Shown piece after piece: positions 34,496-42,549 of a DNA stretch of 64,000 bases (its first letter is position 1; each line of letters opens with the position of its first letter). The notes beneath the pieces were generated by a model. That model searched no databases and was not told the DNA's origin. It saw only the letters and a program-made list of their open reading frames with translations. A program made the translations under genes and the position numbers. The DNA lies in the NCBI GenBank assembly GCA_035798135.1, contig JAPFBR010000003.1:1-64000 (forward strand), written 5' to 3'. This DNA is from Sediminicola sp035798135 (GTDB lineage: Bacteria; Bacteroidota; Bacteroidia; Flavobacteriales; Flavobacteriaceae).

Positions 34496-35965
34496 ATGAA
34501 AAAGATGTTTTTACTGTTCTTAGGAATAGGTATGTTCATTGCAAGTTGTAGTAAGGACGATAATTTAAATGTCAATCCTACCCCGGATCCCATTGGAACT
34601 ACGGATGTAGCTGTACAAAATTTTATGTGGAAGGCTATGAACCTATGGTATTTCTGGCAAGCGGATGTTGCAGTACTTTCCGATACCAAGTTTGCCACCG
34701 ATGCGGAATATACCGCATTCTTGGAATCCGAGTCCGATCCAGAACTTTTCTTTGAGAATAAATTACGTTTTACTGAAGACAGGTTCAGTTTCATTTCGGA
34801 TGATTACAAAGAATTGGTTCAATCCTTTGCTGGAGTTTCCAAAAGTAATGGTCTGGAGTTTGGGCTTTCCTATTATGGCGAAGGCAATGACTTATTTGGT
34901 TATGTACGCTATATAATTCCCAATTCAGATGCTTCTTCAAAAGCCATACAAAGAGGAGATATTTTTATTGGGGTGAATGGAACTTCATTAAACGACGAAA
35001 ATTATATAGACCTGTTGTTCGGGGATGCAGGCAGCTATACCCTGAATATGGCCGACATTAATAATAGTACCGTTACCCCTAATAATAGAGAGGTAGCCTT
35101 GACAAAGTTTGAAGGGTTAGTAGAAAATCCCGTATTCATCACCAAAACATTTGATGTTAATGGTAAAAAAATTGGGTACATCATGTATAATGGTTTCACC
35201 AGTAATTTTGATGAAGAATTAAACACGGCTTTTGGGACGTTGAAAACAGCAGGTGTAACAGATTTAGTCTTGGATTTTAGATATAACCCAGGAGGTTCCG
35301 TTAACTCTTCCCGTTTATTATCCAGTATGGTTTATGGCACCAATACCAATCAATTATATATCCGTCAACGTTGGAACAGCAAAATACAACCACAATTGAG
35401 TTCGGCCCAATTAGAGGATTATTTTGCGGCTAAAACTGGATCTGGGAGCACCATTAATACGTTGAACTTGAGTAAAGTCTATGTTTTGGCTACCGGAAGT
35501 TCGGCTTCTGCCAGTGAATTGGTGATGAACGGCTTGGACCCTTATGTAGATGTTGTACATATAGGGACCAAAACAAGGGGGAAAAATGAATTCTCCATTA
35601 CCTTGGTTGATAATGCTTCCAATAATTTTATATATGGTGCCTCCTCTGAAAAAAATATCAATTCCAATAACTCTTGGGGACTTCAGCCACTAGTAGGAAG
35701 AAATGAAAATTCCGTTGGATTCTTTAACTATACTGCAGGGTTTACACCAGATATCGAGCTTCGTGAGGACTTGAGCAATCTTGGACAATTGGGAAATGCC
35801 AATGAACCCTTATTGGCTAGAGCCATACAAGAAATTACAGGGGTTTCCGCAAAGGTAGACTTTACGGTTAAAATGCCGGTTGACCTGTTGAGCAGTTCCA
35901 AAATGTTTACGCCTCTGCGAGACAATATGTATTTGGATAAACCGCTTCATTTTAATGAGAAATAA
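34496..35965 (+). CDS. S41 family peptidase, lipoprotein
   Basis: A 489-residue C-terminal-processing-type serine protease. The lipobox is at about residues 14-18 (FIASC). A PDZ-like domain lies at about 110-200 (SDASSKAIQRGDIFIGVNGT), and the S41 catalytic core has LDFRYNPGGSVNSS, the Ser in TGSSASASELVMNGL and the Lys in IGTKTRGKNEF. The order and spacing match the active enzymes. It is therefore a membrane-bound periplasmic or surface protease. It is transcribed alone and ends in a strong bidirectional terminator. Confidence 0.92.
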   Translation: MKKMFLLFLGIGMFIASCSKDDNLNVNPTPDPIGTTDVAVQNFMWKAMNLWYFWQADVAVLSDTKFATDAEYTAFLESESDPELFFENKLRFTEDRFSFISDDYKELVQSFAGVSKSNGLEFGLSYYGEGNDLFGYVRYIIPNSDASSKAIQRGDIFIGVNGTSLNDENYIDLLFGDAGSYTLNMADINNSTVTPNNREVALTKFEGLVENPVFITKTFDVNGKKIGYIMYNGFTSNFDEELNTAFGTLKTAGVTDLVLDFRYNPGGSVNSSRLLSSMVYGTNTNQLYIRQRWNSKIQPQLSSAQLEDYFAAKTGSGSTINTLNLSKVYVLATGSSASASELVMNGLDPYVDVVHIGTKTRGKNEFSITLVDNASNNFIYGASSEKNINSNNSWGLQPLVGRNENSVGFFNYTAGFTPDIELREDLSNLGQLGNANEPLLARAIQEITGVSAKVDFTVKMPVDLLSSSKMFTPLRDNMYLDKPLHFNEK

Positions 35966-35978
35966 AATAAGTGCTATA

Positions 35979-36020
35979 AATTTAAAAAGGCCCGGTATTA
36001 TTACCGGGCCTTTTTAAATT
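35979..36020. terminator. Bidirectional terminator with perfect 19-bp stem
   Basis: The left arm 35979-35997 (AATTTAAAAAGGCCCGGTA) pairs perfectly with 36002-36020 around a 4-base loop TTAT. A- and T-rich outer ends allow termination from both sides, serving the S41 gene and the propeller lipoprotein gene that converge here. Confidence 0.92.
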
Positions 36021-36034
36021 CTTATAATTCAACG

Positions 36035-37096
36035 CTAGTTGAAATAAATCCCTCCTGGAATAATACCTGTGGCAACTGTTTTAATAGCACTGTTGCTAGA
36101 TAGGTCATATACAGTCAATGTTCCCAGACTCGCAAAATCCTTGGCATCTGTACCATACAACTTACCATCGGTAACGGCCATAGTGTAGAAAGACACCCCG
36201 CCGAATTTTGGGCCAGATGGCAATGAACTATCAGTAGCGCTCATTTTGAAGACCGCTCCATTTAGTTGATAGTACATGTCAATACCATCCGTACATAATA
36301 GCCCAGGGTGATCTGTAGCTTGAAATTCCCAAGTATTTACAACCGTATTATTGGAAGTATTTATTTTTGTGAGCACCCCTGCAGTTTCCTCATTGGTATA
36401 ACTGGGGTTTCCTCCAGCTAACACCCACAAACTGCCCTGTTCATCCAATAATAGCGAATTGGGTACATTCCCTACCGTTATGGTTTCCAAAATAGAATTG
36501 GTATTGGCATCAATTGCCGTGACCTTATTGTTCTGCCCATAGGCACCCTGATGTGCCACATAAACTGTATTGTCATTTGCTACAATATCCTCGGGGCCCA
36601 ACACTACTGAAATAGTCCCTTCTACGGTGAAATTTTGCAAATTGACGATTGCTACATAGTCATCGGTTTCATCAAATGGATCCCCCCAGTTGGTTACATA
36701 GCCGGTGTCGTTAACAGCGGCAAAATACCTTGGGTTCTCCAAGCCTTCGGTAATAGAACCCAATTTTTCAAAGGTGTACCTATTAACAACAGTGATCTTA
36801 TTGGAGTTATTGGCCACAATATAAGCTTGGTCCCCAGCGAATCCAATCGACTGCACAATATTGCCCAAATCTTCACCATTAACCTTATTGTATATGGAAC
36901 TTTCTGTAACACTAAGATCATTGGAAATAAAAGTTACCGTTCCAGTTCCGTTTCCAAAAGGCCCCTCATTGGAGACCAAAATTCCGCTTTCATAGGCTCC
37001 CAATGGTTCTTGTGTTGTTTTTGGATCATCTTTGCTGCAGGATGTCATTAATAGGCCGAACAAAAAAATTGTCGCTAAAATTGATGTGCTTTTCAT
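36035..37096 (-). CDS. YncE/DUF5074-like beta-propeller lipoprotein, BtuG-like
   Basis: A 353-residue lipoprotein; lipobox LMTSC at about residues 16-20. The rest is a series of about seven short repeats of the YVTN/YncE propeller type, for example KITVVNRYTFEKLGSI, YVAIVNLQNFTVEGTI, NKVTAIDANTNSILETITVG and VLTKINTSNNTVVNTWEF. It is the second gene after a cobalamin riboswitch, 13 bases downstream of the BtuB-like receptor. In Bacteroides a propeller lipoprotein in the same position, BtuG, binds vitamin B12 on the cell surface; by position and fold this is a good counterpart. Whether it binds B12 has to be tested. Confidence 0.82.
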   Translation of the reverse strand: MKSTSILATIFLFGLLMTSCSKDDPKTTQEPLGAYESGILVSNEGPFGNGTGTVTFISNDLSVTESSIYNKVNGEDLGNIVQSIGFAGDQAYIVANNSNKITVVNRYTFEKLGSITEGLENPRYFAAVNDTGYVTNWGDPFDETDDYVAIVNLQNFTVEGTISVVLGPEDIVANDNTVYVAHQGAYGQNNKVTAIDANTNSILETITVGNVPNSLLLDEQGSLWVLAGGNPSYTNEETAGVLTKINTSNNTVVNTWEFQATDHPGLLCTDGIDMYYQLNGAVFKMSATDSSLPSGPKFGGVSFYTMAVTDGKLYGTDAKDFASLGTLTVYDLSSNSAIKTVATGIIPGGIYFN

Positions 37097-37109
37097 TGTG
37101 CTTGCTTGT

Positions 37110-38951
37110 TTAAAATTTAGTTATGAATTGAAGGTTAAAATTTCTGTTGGGCATTGGTCTATAGGCCACATTTTGATAGTTCTCATTAAATAGGTTGTTG
37201 ATTTTTAGCCCAAGGGTACATTTTGTTTTTTTTGAAAGGCTAAAATTATGTTCCAAGCCTATATTGAATACACTATATCCCGGTAGCCCATCACTGTTAT
37301 CTGTTGTGATAAAAACAGATCCATTATACAGCCATTGATAATACAGATCCCATTTTTTTATCTGATACGCCACGTTGGAAGTAAATTGGTGTTCAGGAAC
37401 ATAGATCAATTGGTTCTTCGTTTCCTTATCCACGGATTTGGTATAGGCGTATAAATTTTTAAAGCGTAATTGGTGCTTGCCCCATGTCTTCTGTAATTCC
37501 AATACGACCTCAGCACCGTATTGCATGGCTTCCTTAACGTTTCTTGGACTGAAAATTCCGGAATTATCAGGCCTCCATTGGATCAGATTATCAGATGTGA
37601 TATAAAATGTAGTCAGATTAATCCGATACCCTTCACCTTTAATGTTCTGCCCCAATTCTGCCTGCATTGAAGTCTCCGGAATAAGATCCTTGTTCCCTAT
37701 GGCACCAGCTCCGGACCAATACAGATCGTTAAAAGTGGGGATCCTATAATTCTTGGAGGCATTTAAATTAATGTCATAAGCCCTGGATACTTGATATTTA
37801 CTATCAAAGGACAATAGCAAGGGACTGCGGTAATCTGTTACCCCTTCCTGTCTAATATTGAGTCCGTAATTAAATTTGGCCGTCACATCATGGGAAAACA
37901 TCAGAGTTCCCGTTACTTGGTTTCTTGTTACGTTGTCTATGCTGGAGCCTTCCGCCATTATTGTGCTCAACTCCCCTATTCCATTTAAGGTTATCTCACC
38001 TAGTTGATACTTGGCATCGTAGTTTAGGATATAGGTGTTGGTACGACCAAAGGTGAATTCTGGCCTTGTCTTGTTAAAGTAATACCGATATCTTTCGTAA
38101 AGGTGTGCCACCTTAAGTCGCTGTACCTTCCTATCATTAAAATGACTCCATTCCACCAAAGAACGGGCAGTAACATCCCTATAATTGTCATTTGACGGGG
38201 CTGTTAAAGTACCAGAGAAGTCCCTATTGCCATAAAACGTAGTGTGATGGAACTTTAATAATTGGGACTTGGAAACTACATATCCAAGGGACGTATTAAT
38301 ATTTATGTTTTCAAATGCTCCATTTTCATTTTTTCTGTCCGTACCCAAATAGGAATAATCATTATCGGAAGCGTTGTAATTGACACCAAAATTCAATGAT
38401 ACCTTTGGTGAGCCATATACTGTCCCATAGTCAATCCTTTTAGTATTAAAACTTCCATATCCCAATTGCAGCCTATTGGAAAAATGCTTTTCGAACAAAA
38501 AAGAATCATTAAGCAATATGCTACCTCCAATGGCTCCACTTCCATATTGTACACTACCCCCTCCGCTTCTAATGGATACCGAGCTATTATTTTGTGGGAT
38601 TATGGTATTGAAGTCGGTTTGCCCGGTCAACTGGGAATTAATGTTGATCCCATTCCAGATTACAGCAGTTTGGGAGGCATTGGTACCCCTGAAGGAAGCG
38701 GAAGACACCATGCCGTATCCGTTTTCCTTAAAGTATATGTTCGAATTAAATTGCAAAAGATTGGTCAGGGATGGTCCACTTCTACTAATTGTAGAATCGG
38801 TGAGCACTTGTACCTTAAGCCCTTTTGAAAAATGCTTTAGTTTGGCATCGCTCAAAATCACTTCGTCCAGAACAATGGTACTGTCCTGTTGCCCTGTACC
38901 TATCCAGAAGGATAGGAGTGATAAAATTAAAAGTAGTTGTTTTCTTTCCAT
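37110..38951 (-). CDS. btuB: TonB-dependent vitamin B12 receptor (BtuB-like)
   Basis: A 613-residue outer-membrane receptor. The signal peptide ends TGQQD; the TonB-box-like DSTIVLDEVILS follows, then a plug (about 45-150, with GMVSSASFRGTNASQTAVIWNGI and VSIRSGGGSVQYGSGAIGGSI), then a 22-strand-type barrel ending in ITKF. There is no CarboxypepD_reg domain, and the size equals E. coli BtuB (about 614). It lies 50 bases downstream of a clear cobalamin riboswitch, which makes B12 or a related corrinoid the likely substrate. It forms an operon with the propeller lipoprotein. Confidence 0.9.
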   Translation of the reverse strand: MERKQLLLILSLLSFWIGTGQQDSTIVLDEVILSDAKLKHFSKGLKVQVLTDSTISRSGPSLTNLLQFNSNIYFKENGYGMVSSASFRGTNASQTAVIWNGININSQLTGQTDFNTIIPQNNSSVSIRSGGGSVQYGSGAIGGSILLNDSFLFEKHFSNRLQLGYGSFNTKRIDYGTVYGSPKVSLNFGVNYNASDNDYSYLGTDRKNENGAFENININTSLGYVVSKSQLLKFHHTTFYGNRDFSGTLTAPSNDNYRDVTARSLVEWSHFNDRKVQRLKVAHLYERYRYYFNKTRPEFTFGRTNTYILNYDAKYQLGEITLNGIGELSTIMAEGSSIDNVTRNQVTGTLMFSHDVTAKFNYGLNIRQEGVTDYRSPLLLSFDSKYQVSRAYDINLNASKNYRIPTFNDLYWSGAGAIGNKDLIPETSMQAELGQNIKGEGYRINLTTFYITSDNLIQWRPDNSGIFSPRNVKEAMQYGAEVVLELQKTWGKHQLRFKNLYAYTKSVDKETKNQLIYVPEHQFTSNVAYQIKKWDLYYQWLYNGSVFITTDNSDGLPGYSVFNIGLEHNFSLSKKTKCTLGLKINNLFNENYQNVAYRPMPNRNFNLQFITKF

Positions 38952-39001
38952 ATCAATGAAGACCCTTTACCCGAAAGTCTTTTCATTTTAATTATGAAAT
39001 T

Positions 39002-39190
39002 GGCAGGTCTCCTGACTTGCGTCTTACTACATACCTTCCCATTTATGGTCCTTATCCTTGAGGACAAGTGCTGAAATCATATCAGCATAAACAGTGGCTA
39101 TTGAAGATGTAGCAAGCACCCAATTAATTGGGCATAGCTTACAGTTGCGGGAACAGCTTCGGTATTTCACCGAATTCCCTTTTAATCCCA
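39002..39190 (-). promoter_or_regulatory. Cobalamin riboswitch
   Basis: On the minus strand the conserved elements appear in order: AAAAGGGAA, GGTGAAAT, CTGTTCCCGCAACTGTAA, the B12 box GCCACTG within AGCCACTG (39099-39092), GGGAAGG, and finally GACGCAAGTCAGGAGACCTGCC (its last base is at 39002). This matches the AdoCbl-type cobalamin riboswitch closely. It controls the btuB-propeller operon starting at 38951, shutting it off when cobalamin is plentiful. The remaining bases up to 39467 hold no gene; the ABC operon promoter box on the other strand is listed separately. Confidence 0.96.
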
Positions 39191-39434
39191 TTAATAATTA
39201 TAGGAACCAAAATTCGGTTCGAAATTACTATTTTTTTTTACAAAAGTCGCCCCTTTTTATGTTTAGCTTCAAGCTTATGTATAATCCGCTATAGGGAATT
39301 GATTTAAATCTTCTATCGGGATAATATAAAAATGCTGTTTTGCAATTAAAAAAACAGGAACATCACCATAACCATGGCATTCTTTATCGAATCCGACACC
39401 TTTCAAGTTTTGAATTGATTCAAGAATTAAATAC

Positions 39435-39442
39435 TACTTTTG
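39435..39442 (+). promoter_or_regulatory. Candidate -7 box of the btuFCD operon
   Basis: TACTTTTG fits TAnnTTTG and is followed by CCC. A TTTG lies 22 bases upstream (39409-39412), a little far from the usual 19-20. The btuF start is 25 bases downstream. No riboswitch sequence is present on this strand. Confidence 0.5.
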
Positions 39443-39467
39443 CCCATAGACCAAAATCATTAAATTT

Positions 39468-40613
39468 TTGAAAACTATTCGTTGCCTAATCTTATTATTG
39501 GCTTTTTGGTCCTGTAAACAGGGACCCAAAGAGGAACTACCGTCATCGATACCAACCGAAGACATTTTAATTTCCCATGCCCAAGGATTCACCATCACCA
39601 AAACCTCGCTTGGCATTACAATTATTAAAATAACCTCGCCATGGCCTAATGCGGATGCAGTATTTACATATGCTTTAGTTCCAAGGAAAAAACTGGCTAT
39701 TATTACCTTGAACAGGGATGAATATGACGCCATCATAGCCACTCCCATTGAAAAAATTGTGGTGACATCCACCACTCATATCCCCGCCTTGGAGGCTCTG
39801 GGAGTTGAGAATTCTCTAACAGGGTTTCCGAATACAGACTATATTTCCTCTGAAAAAACTAGAACCCGCATTGCCCAAAATCAGGTACAGGAATTGGGGA
39901 ACAATGAAGCCATCAATGCTGAAATGGTAATTGCCTTACAACCGGATGTTGTAGTAGGCTTCAGTATAGACAACCGCAACAAAGCGTATAATACGATTCA
40001 AAATTCCAACATTCCGGTAGTTTACAATGGGGATTGGACAGAAGAAACTCCACTTGGAAAAGCAGAATGGATCAAATTTTTTGCCCCTTTTTACCATCTG
40101 GATAAAAAGGCGGATTCTATTTTCACCGCCATAGAAACCAATTACGACTCAGCGAAGCAATTGGCCAAGAATGCCAAGGTCATACCTGCGGTTTTAAGTG
40201 GAGCCCTTTATAAGGATGTTTGGTATTTACCGGGTGGAAAAAGCTGGGCCTCCAATTTTATTTCTGATGCCAATGCCAATTATGTATGGAAAAGCACAGA
40301 AGAAACTGGAAGTTTATCGCTAAGCCTGGAAAGTGTCCTGGATAAAGCGAAAGGGGCAGATTTCTGGATTTCCCCATCCCAATACTTATCTTATGTACAA
40401 TTGGAAGAGGGCAATAGGCACTATACCCAATTTGATGCCTTTAAAGATCGTAAAATCTATACCTTCGCCAATTCGAAAGGAGCTACAGGGGGACTTTTAT
40501 ATTACGAACTGGCACCCAATAGACCTGATCTGGTCTTAAAAGATCTCATACATATTTTCCATCCTGAATTATTGCCGGGCCATCAACCCTTCTTTTTTAA
40601 ACCCTTGGAATAA
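39468..40613 (+). CDS. btuF: ABC transporter substrate-binding lipoprotein (BtuF-like)
   Basis: A 381-residue periplasmic-binding lipoprotein of the BtuF/FhuD type, with CLILLLAFWSC as leader and relaxed lipobox. Core features: HIPALEALGVENSLTGFPNTDYIS, INAEMVIALQPDVVVGF, IPVVYNGDWTEETPLGKAEWIKF and GGKSWASNFISDANANYVW. The start appears to be TTG; the frame upstream has a stop at 39447 and no ATG. It heads an operon with a FecCD permease (the next start is directly adjacent) and an ATPase. Cobalamin is the likely ligand, because of the riboswitch-controlled BtuB on the facing strand; ferric siderophore or haem remains possible. Confidence 0.87.
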   Translation: MKTIRCLILLLAFWSCKQGPKEELPSSIPTEDILISHAQGFTITKTSLGITIIKITSPWPNADAVFTYALVPRKKLAIITLNRDEYDAIIATPIEKIVVTSTTHIPALEALGVENSLTGFPNTDYISSEKTRTRIAQNQVQELGNNEAINAEMVIALQPDVVVGFSIDNRNKAYNTIQNSNIPVVYNGDWTEETPLGKAEWIKFFAPFYHLDKKADSIFTAIETNYDSAKQLAKNAKVIPAVLSGALYKDVWYLPGGKSWASNFISDANANYVWKSTEETGSLSLSLESVLDKAKGADFWISPSQYLSYVQLEEGNRHYTQFDAFKDRKIYTFANSKGATGGLLYYELAPNRPDLVLKDLIHIFHPELLPGHQPFFFKPLE

Positions 40614-41645
40614 ATGACTGCGCCCATTTCATATAAAACACCTTTTATCTTATTATGGTTGGTAATGATCCTTTGCTTTATGGTCAATATCAGTTTGGGA
40701 TCTGTGGCCATCCCTTTTTTGGAAACCTTAAAAAGTCTTTTTAATGAGCCAACCACTAATGAGGCTTGGAGTTATATCATTTGGAATTATAGAATTCCAA
40801 AGGCCTTGACCGCTGTGTTGGTGGGAAGTGGACTTGCTTTAAGTGGCTTACTCATGCAGACGCTATTTCGTAATCCTTTGGCCGGACCATTCGTATTGGG
40901 CATCAGCTCTGGAGCCAGTTTGGGTGCTGCATTGCTTATTATGGGTTCTTCCTTGTTCTCTGGCATTTTCACCTTCGGATTGATCAATGATGTTACTTTG
41001 GCCATAGTGTCCAGCATCGGTAGTTTTTTAGTGCTTCTGGCTGTCATGGCAGTAGCGTCCAAAGTGAAGGATACCATGGCACTGTTAATTATAGGTTTAA
41101 TGTTTGGCAGTATCACTGCGGCAGTGGTAAGTGTGTTGTCCTATTTCACCAATGCCGAAAAACTTCAGCAATACATCTACTGGTCTTTTGGTAGCCTGGG
41201 AAACCTGTCTTGGCCGCAATTAGGGCTTTTGTTTGTAATTTTAACAATTGGTCTCCTTTTAAGTATTGCAGCCATTAAATCGTTAAATGCTATGCTCCTA
41301 GGGGAAAATTATGCCCGTAGCCTTGGGGTAGACATTATAAAAAAGAGGTTTTTAATTATCCTGGCTACAGGTCTGCTTGCAGGTGGTATAACGGCCTTTG
41401 CCGGCCCCATTGCATTTGTTGGGCTTGCTGTACCCCATTTGACAAGACAAATTTTTAATACCACTGACCATAAAATTCTTGTTCCTGCCGTACTTTTATA
41501 TGGCGCAATCCTGATGTTGGTTTGTGATACCATCGCTCAATTACCAACTTCTGCGAATGTACTGCCCATTAATGCAATAACCTCCATTATAGGTGCCCCG
41601 GTGGTTATCTGGCTATTGGTCAGAAAAAGGAATATGATATTTTAG
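40614..41645 (+). CDS. btuC: FecCD/BtuC family ABC transporter permease
   Basis: A 343-residue permease with about ten transmembrane helices. The BtuC/FecCD signatures are present: WNYRIPKALTAVLVGSGLALSGLLMQTLFRNPLAGPFVLGISSGASLGAALL near the N terminus and RFLIILATGLLAGGITAFAGPIAFVGLAVPHLTRQIF, which contains the loop that contacts the ATPase. Length is standard. It follows btuF directly, with its ATG next to the btuF stop codon. It moves the ligand across the inner membrane with the BtuD-like ATPase. Confidence 0.92.
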   Translation: MTAPISYKTPFILLWLVMILCFMVNISLGSVAIPFLETLKSLFNEPTTNEAWSYIIWNYRIPKALTAVLVGSGLALSGLLMQTLFRNPLAGPFVLGISSGASLGAALLIMGSSLFSGIFTFGLINDVTLAIVSSIGSFLVLLAVMAVASKVKDTMALLIIGLMFGSITAAVVSVLSYFTNAEKLQQYIYWSFGSLGNLSWPQLGLLFVILTIGLLLSIAAIKSLNAMLLGENYARSLGVDIIKKRFLIILATGLLAGGITAFAGPIAFVGLAVPHLTRQIFNTTDHKILVPAVLLYGAILMLVCDTIAQLPTSANVLPINAITSIIGAPVVIWLLVRKRNMIF

Positions 41646-41691
41646 GGGACCATCAAATGAAACCACTATAAACAAGTTAAAGTTACATAAA

Positions 41692-42486
41692 ATCAAGAAT
41701 ACAGATCCACATATCGCCCTCAGCACCAAGGACCTTACCATTGGCTATCAAAACAAAAAACAACAAAATAGTATAGCCAAGGATGTTGCCTTTTCCTTAC
41801 AAGAAGGGGAATTGGCCGCGATAGTCGGTATCAACGGTATAGGCAAATCTACTTTGTTGCGAACTTTGGGAAAGGTGCAACCTAAATTGGCCGGGGAAAT
41901 CTTTTTGGATGGCAAGAAATTGGAATCTTATGACCCTCTGGCCCTGGCTTCAAAAATAAGTGTGGTATTGACAGAGCCCATTGCTTCAAAAAATCTAACC
42001 GTTTTGGAACTCATAAGTCTTGGGAGGCAACCCTATACCAATTGGATAGGTACTTTGACCGAATTGGACAAAGAAAAAATAAGCAAGGCCATAGAAATGG
42101 TTCAAATTGAAGACTTAGGTCATAAAAAATGCTATGAACTGAGTGATGGGCAACTTCAAAAAGTGATGATAGCTAGGGCCTTGGCACAAGACACAGGCAT
42201 AATGCTCTTGGATGAACCCACCTCCCATTTAGACCTTTACCACAAAGTCCATATCTTAAAATTATTGCGACAAATTGCGCATGAGACCAAAAAAACCATC
42301 CTTTTTACCACCCATGAAATTGAAATTGCCATTCAATTGTGTGACAAGATGTTGATTATGGAAAAGGAACTAAGCAGCTTTGGGGAACCTTGTGAACTCA
42401 TTACCAACAAAAGTTTCGAAAATCTATTCCCTTCGGACACCATTACTTTTGACAGTCAATCTGGATCGTTCAAAGTTAAAAAGTAA
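41692..42486 (+). CDS. btuD: ABC transporter ATP-binding protein (BtuD/FecE-like), start codon unclear
   Basis: An ATPase of about 264 residues. It has Walker A VGINGIGKSTLL, Q-loop region, signature LSDGQLQKV (L-S-D-G-Q where most have LSGGQ), Walker B MLLDEPTSHLD and the switch His in TTHEIEIA. Codons upstream of the TTG at 41812 clearly encode the usual first strands (LSTKDLTIGYQ, DVAFSLQEGELAAIVG), but between the frame stop at 41635 and 41812 there is no ATG, GTG, TTG or CTG. I take the ATC at 41692 (IKNTDPHIALS) as a guess. The ATG at 41657 is out of frame and meets a stop after four codons. It is the third gene of the B12-type transporter. Confidence 0.75.
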   Translation: MKNTDPHIALSTKDLTIGYQNKKQQNSIAKDVAFSLQEGELAAIVGINGIGKSTLLRTLGKVQPKLAGEIFLDGKKLESYDPLALASKISVVLTEPIASKNLTVLELISLGRQPYTNWIGTLTELDKEKISKAIEMVQIEDLGHKKCYELSDGQLQKVMIARALAQDTGIMLLDEPTSHLDLYHKVHILKLLRQIAHETKKTILFTTHEIEIAIQLCDKMLIMEKELSSFGEPCELITNKSFENLFPSDTITFDSQSGSFKVKK

Positions 42487-42549
42487 GAACTTTGTTCCAT
42501 GATAATTTAAGATCAATCCTTTATCTTTACCTCAGAGAACTTAATAGCA

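Noticed and set aside
38476..38991. 171-codon frame on the plus strand opposite btuB
   Set aside because: It is antisense to the plug region of btuB, with composition typical of a shadow frame.
41812..42486. TTG at 41812 as the start of the btuD-like gene
   Set aside because: It would remove the first beta strands before Walker A, although the codons upstream clearly encode them. It cannot be fully excluded.
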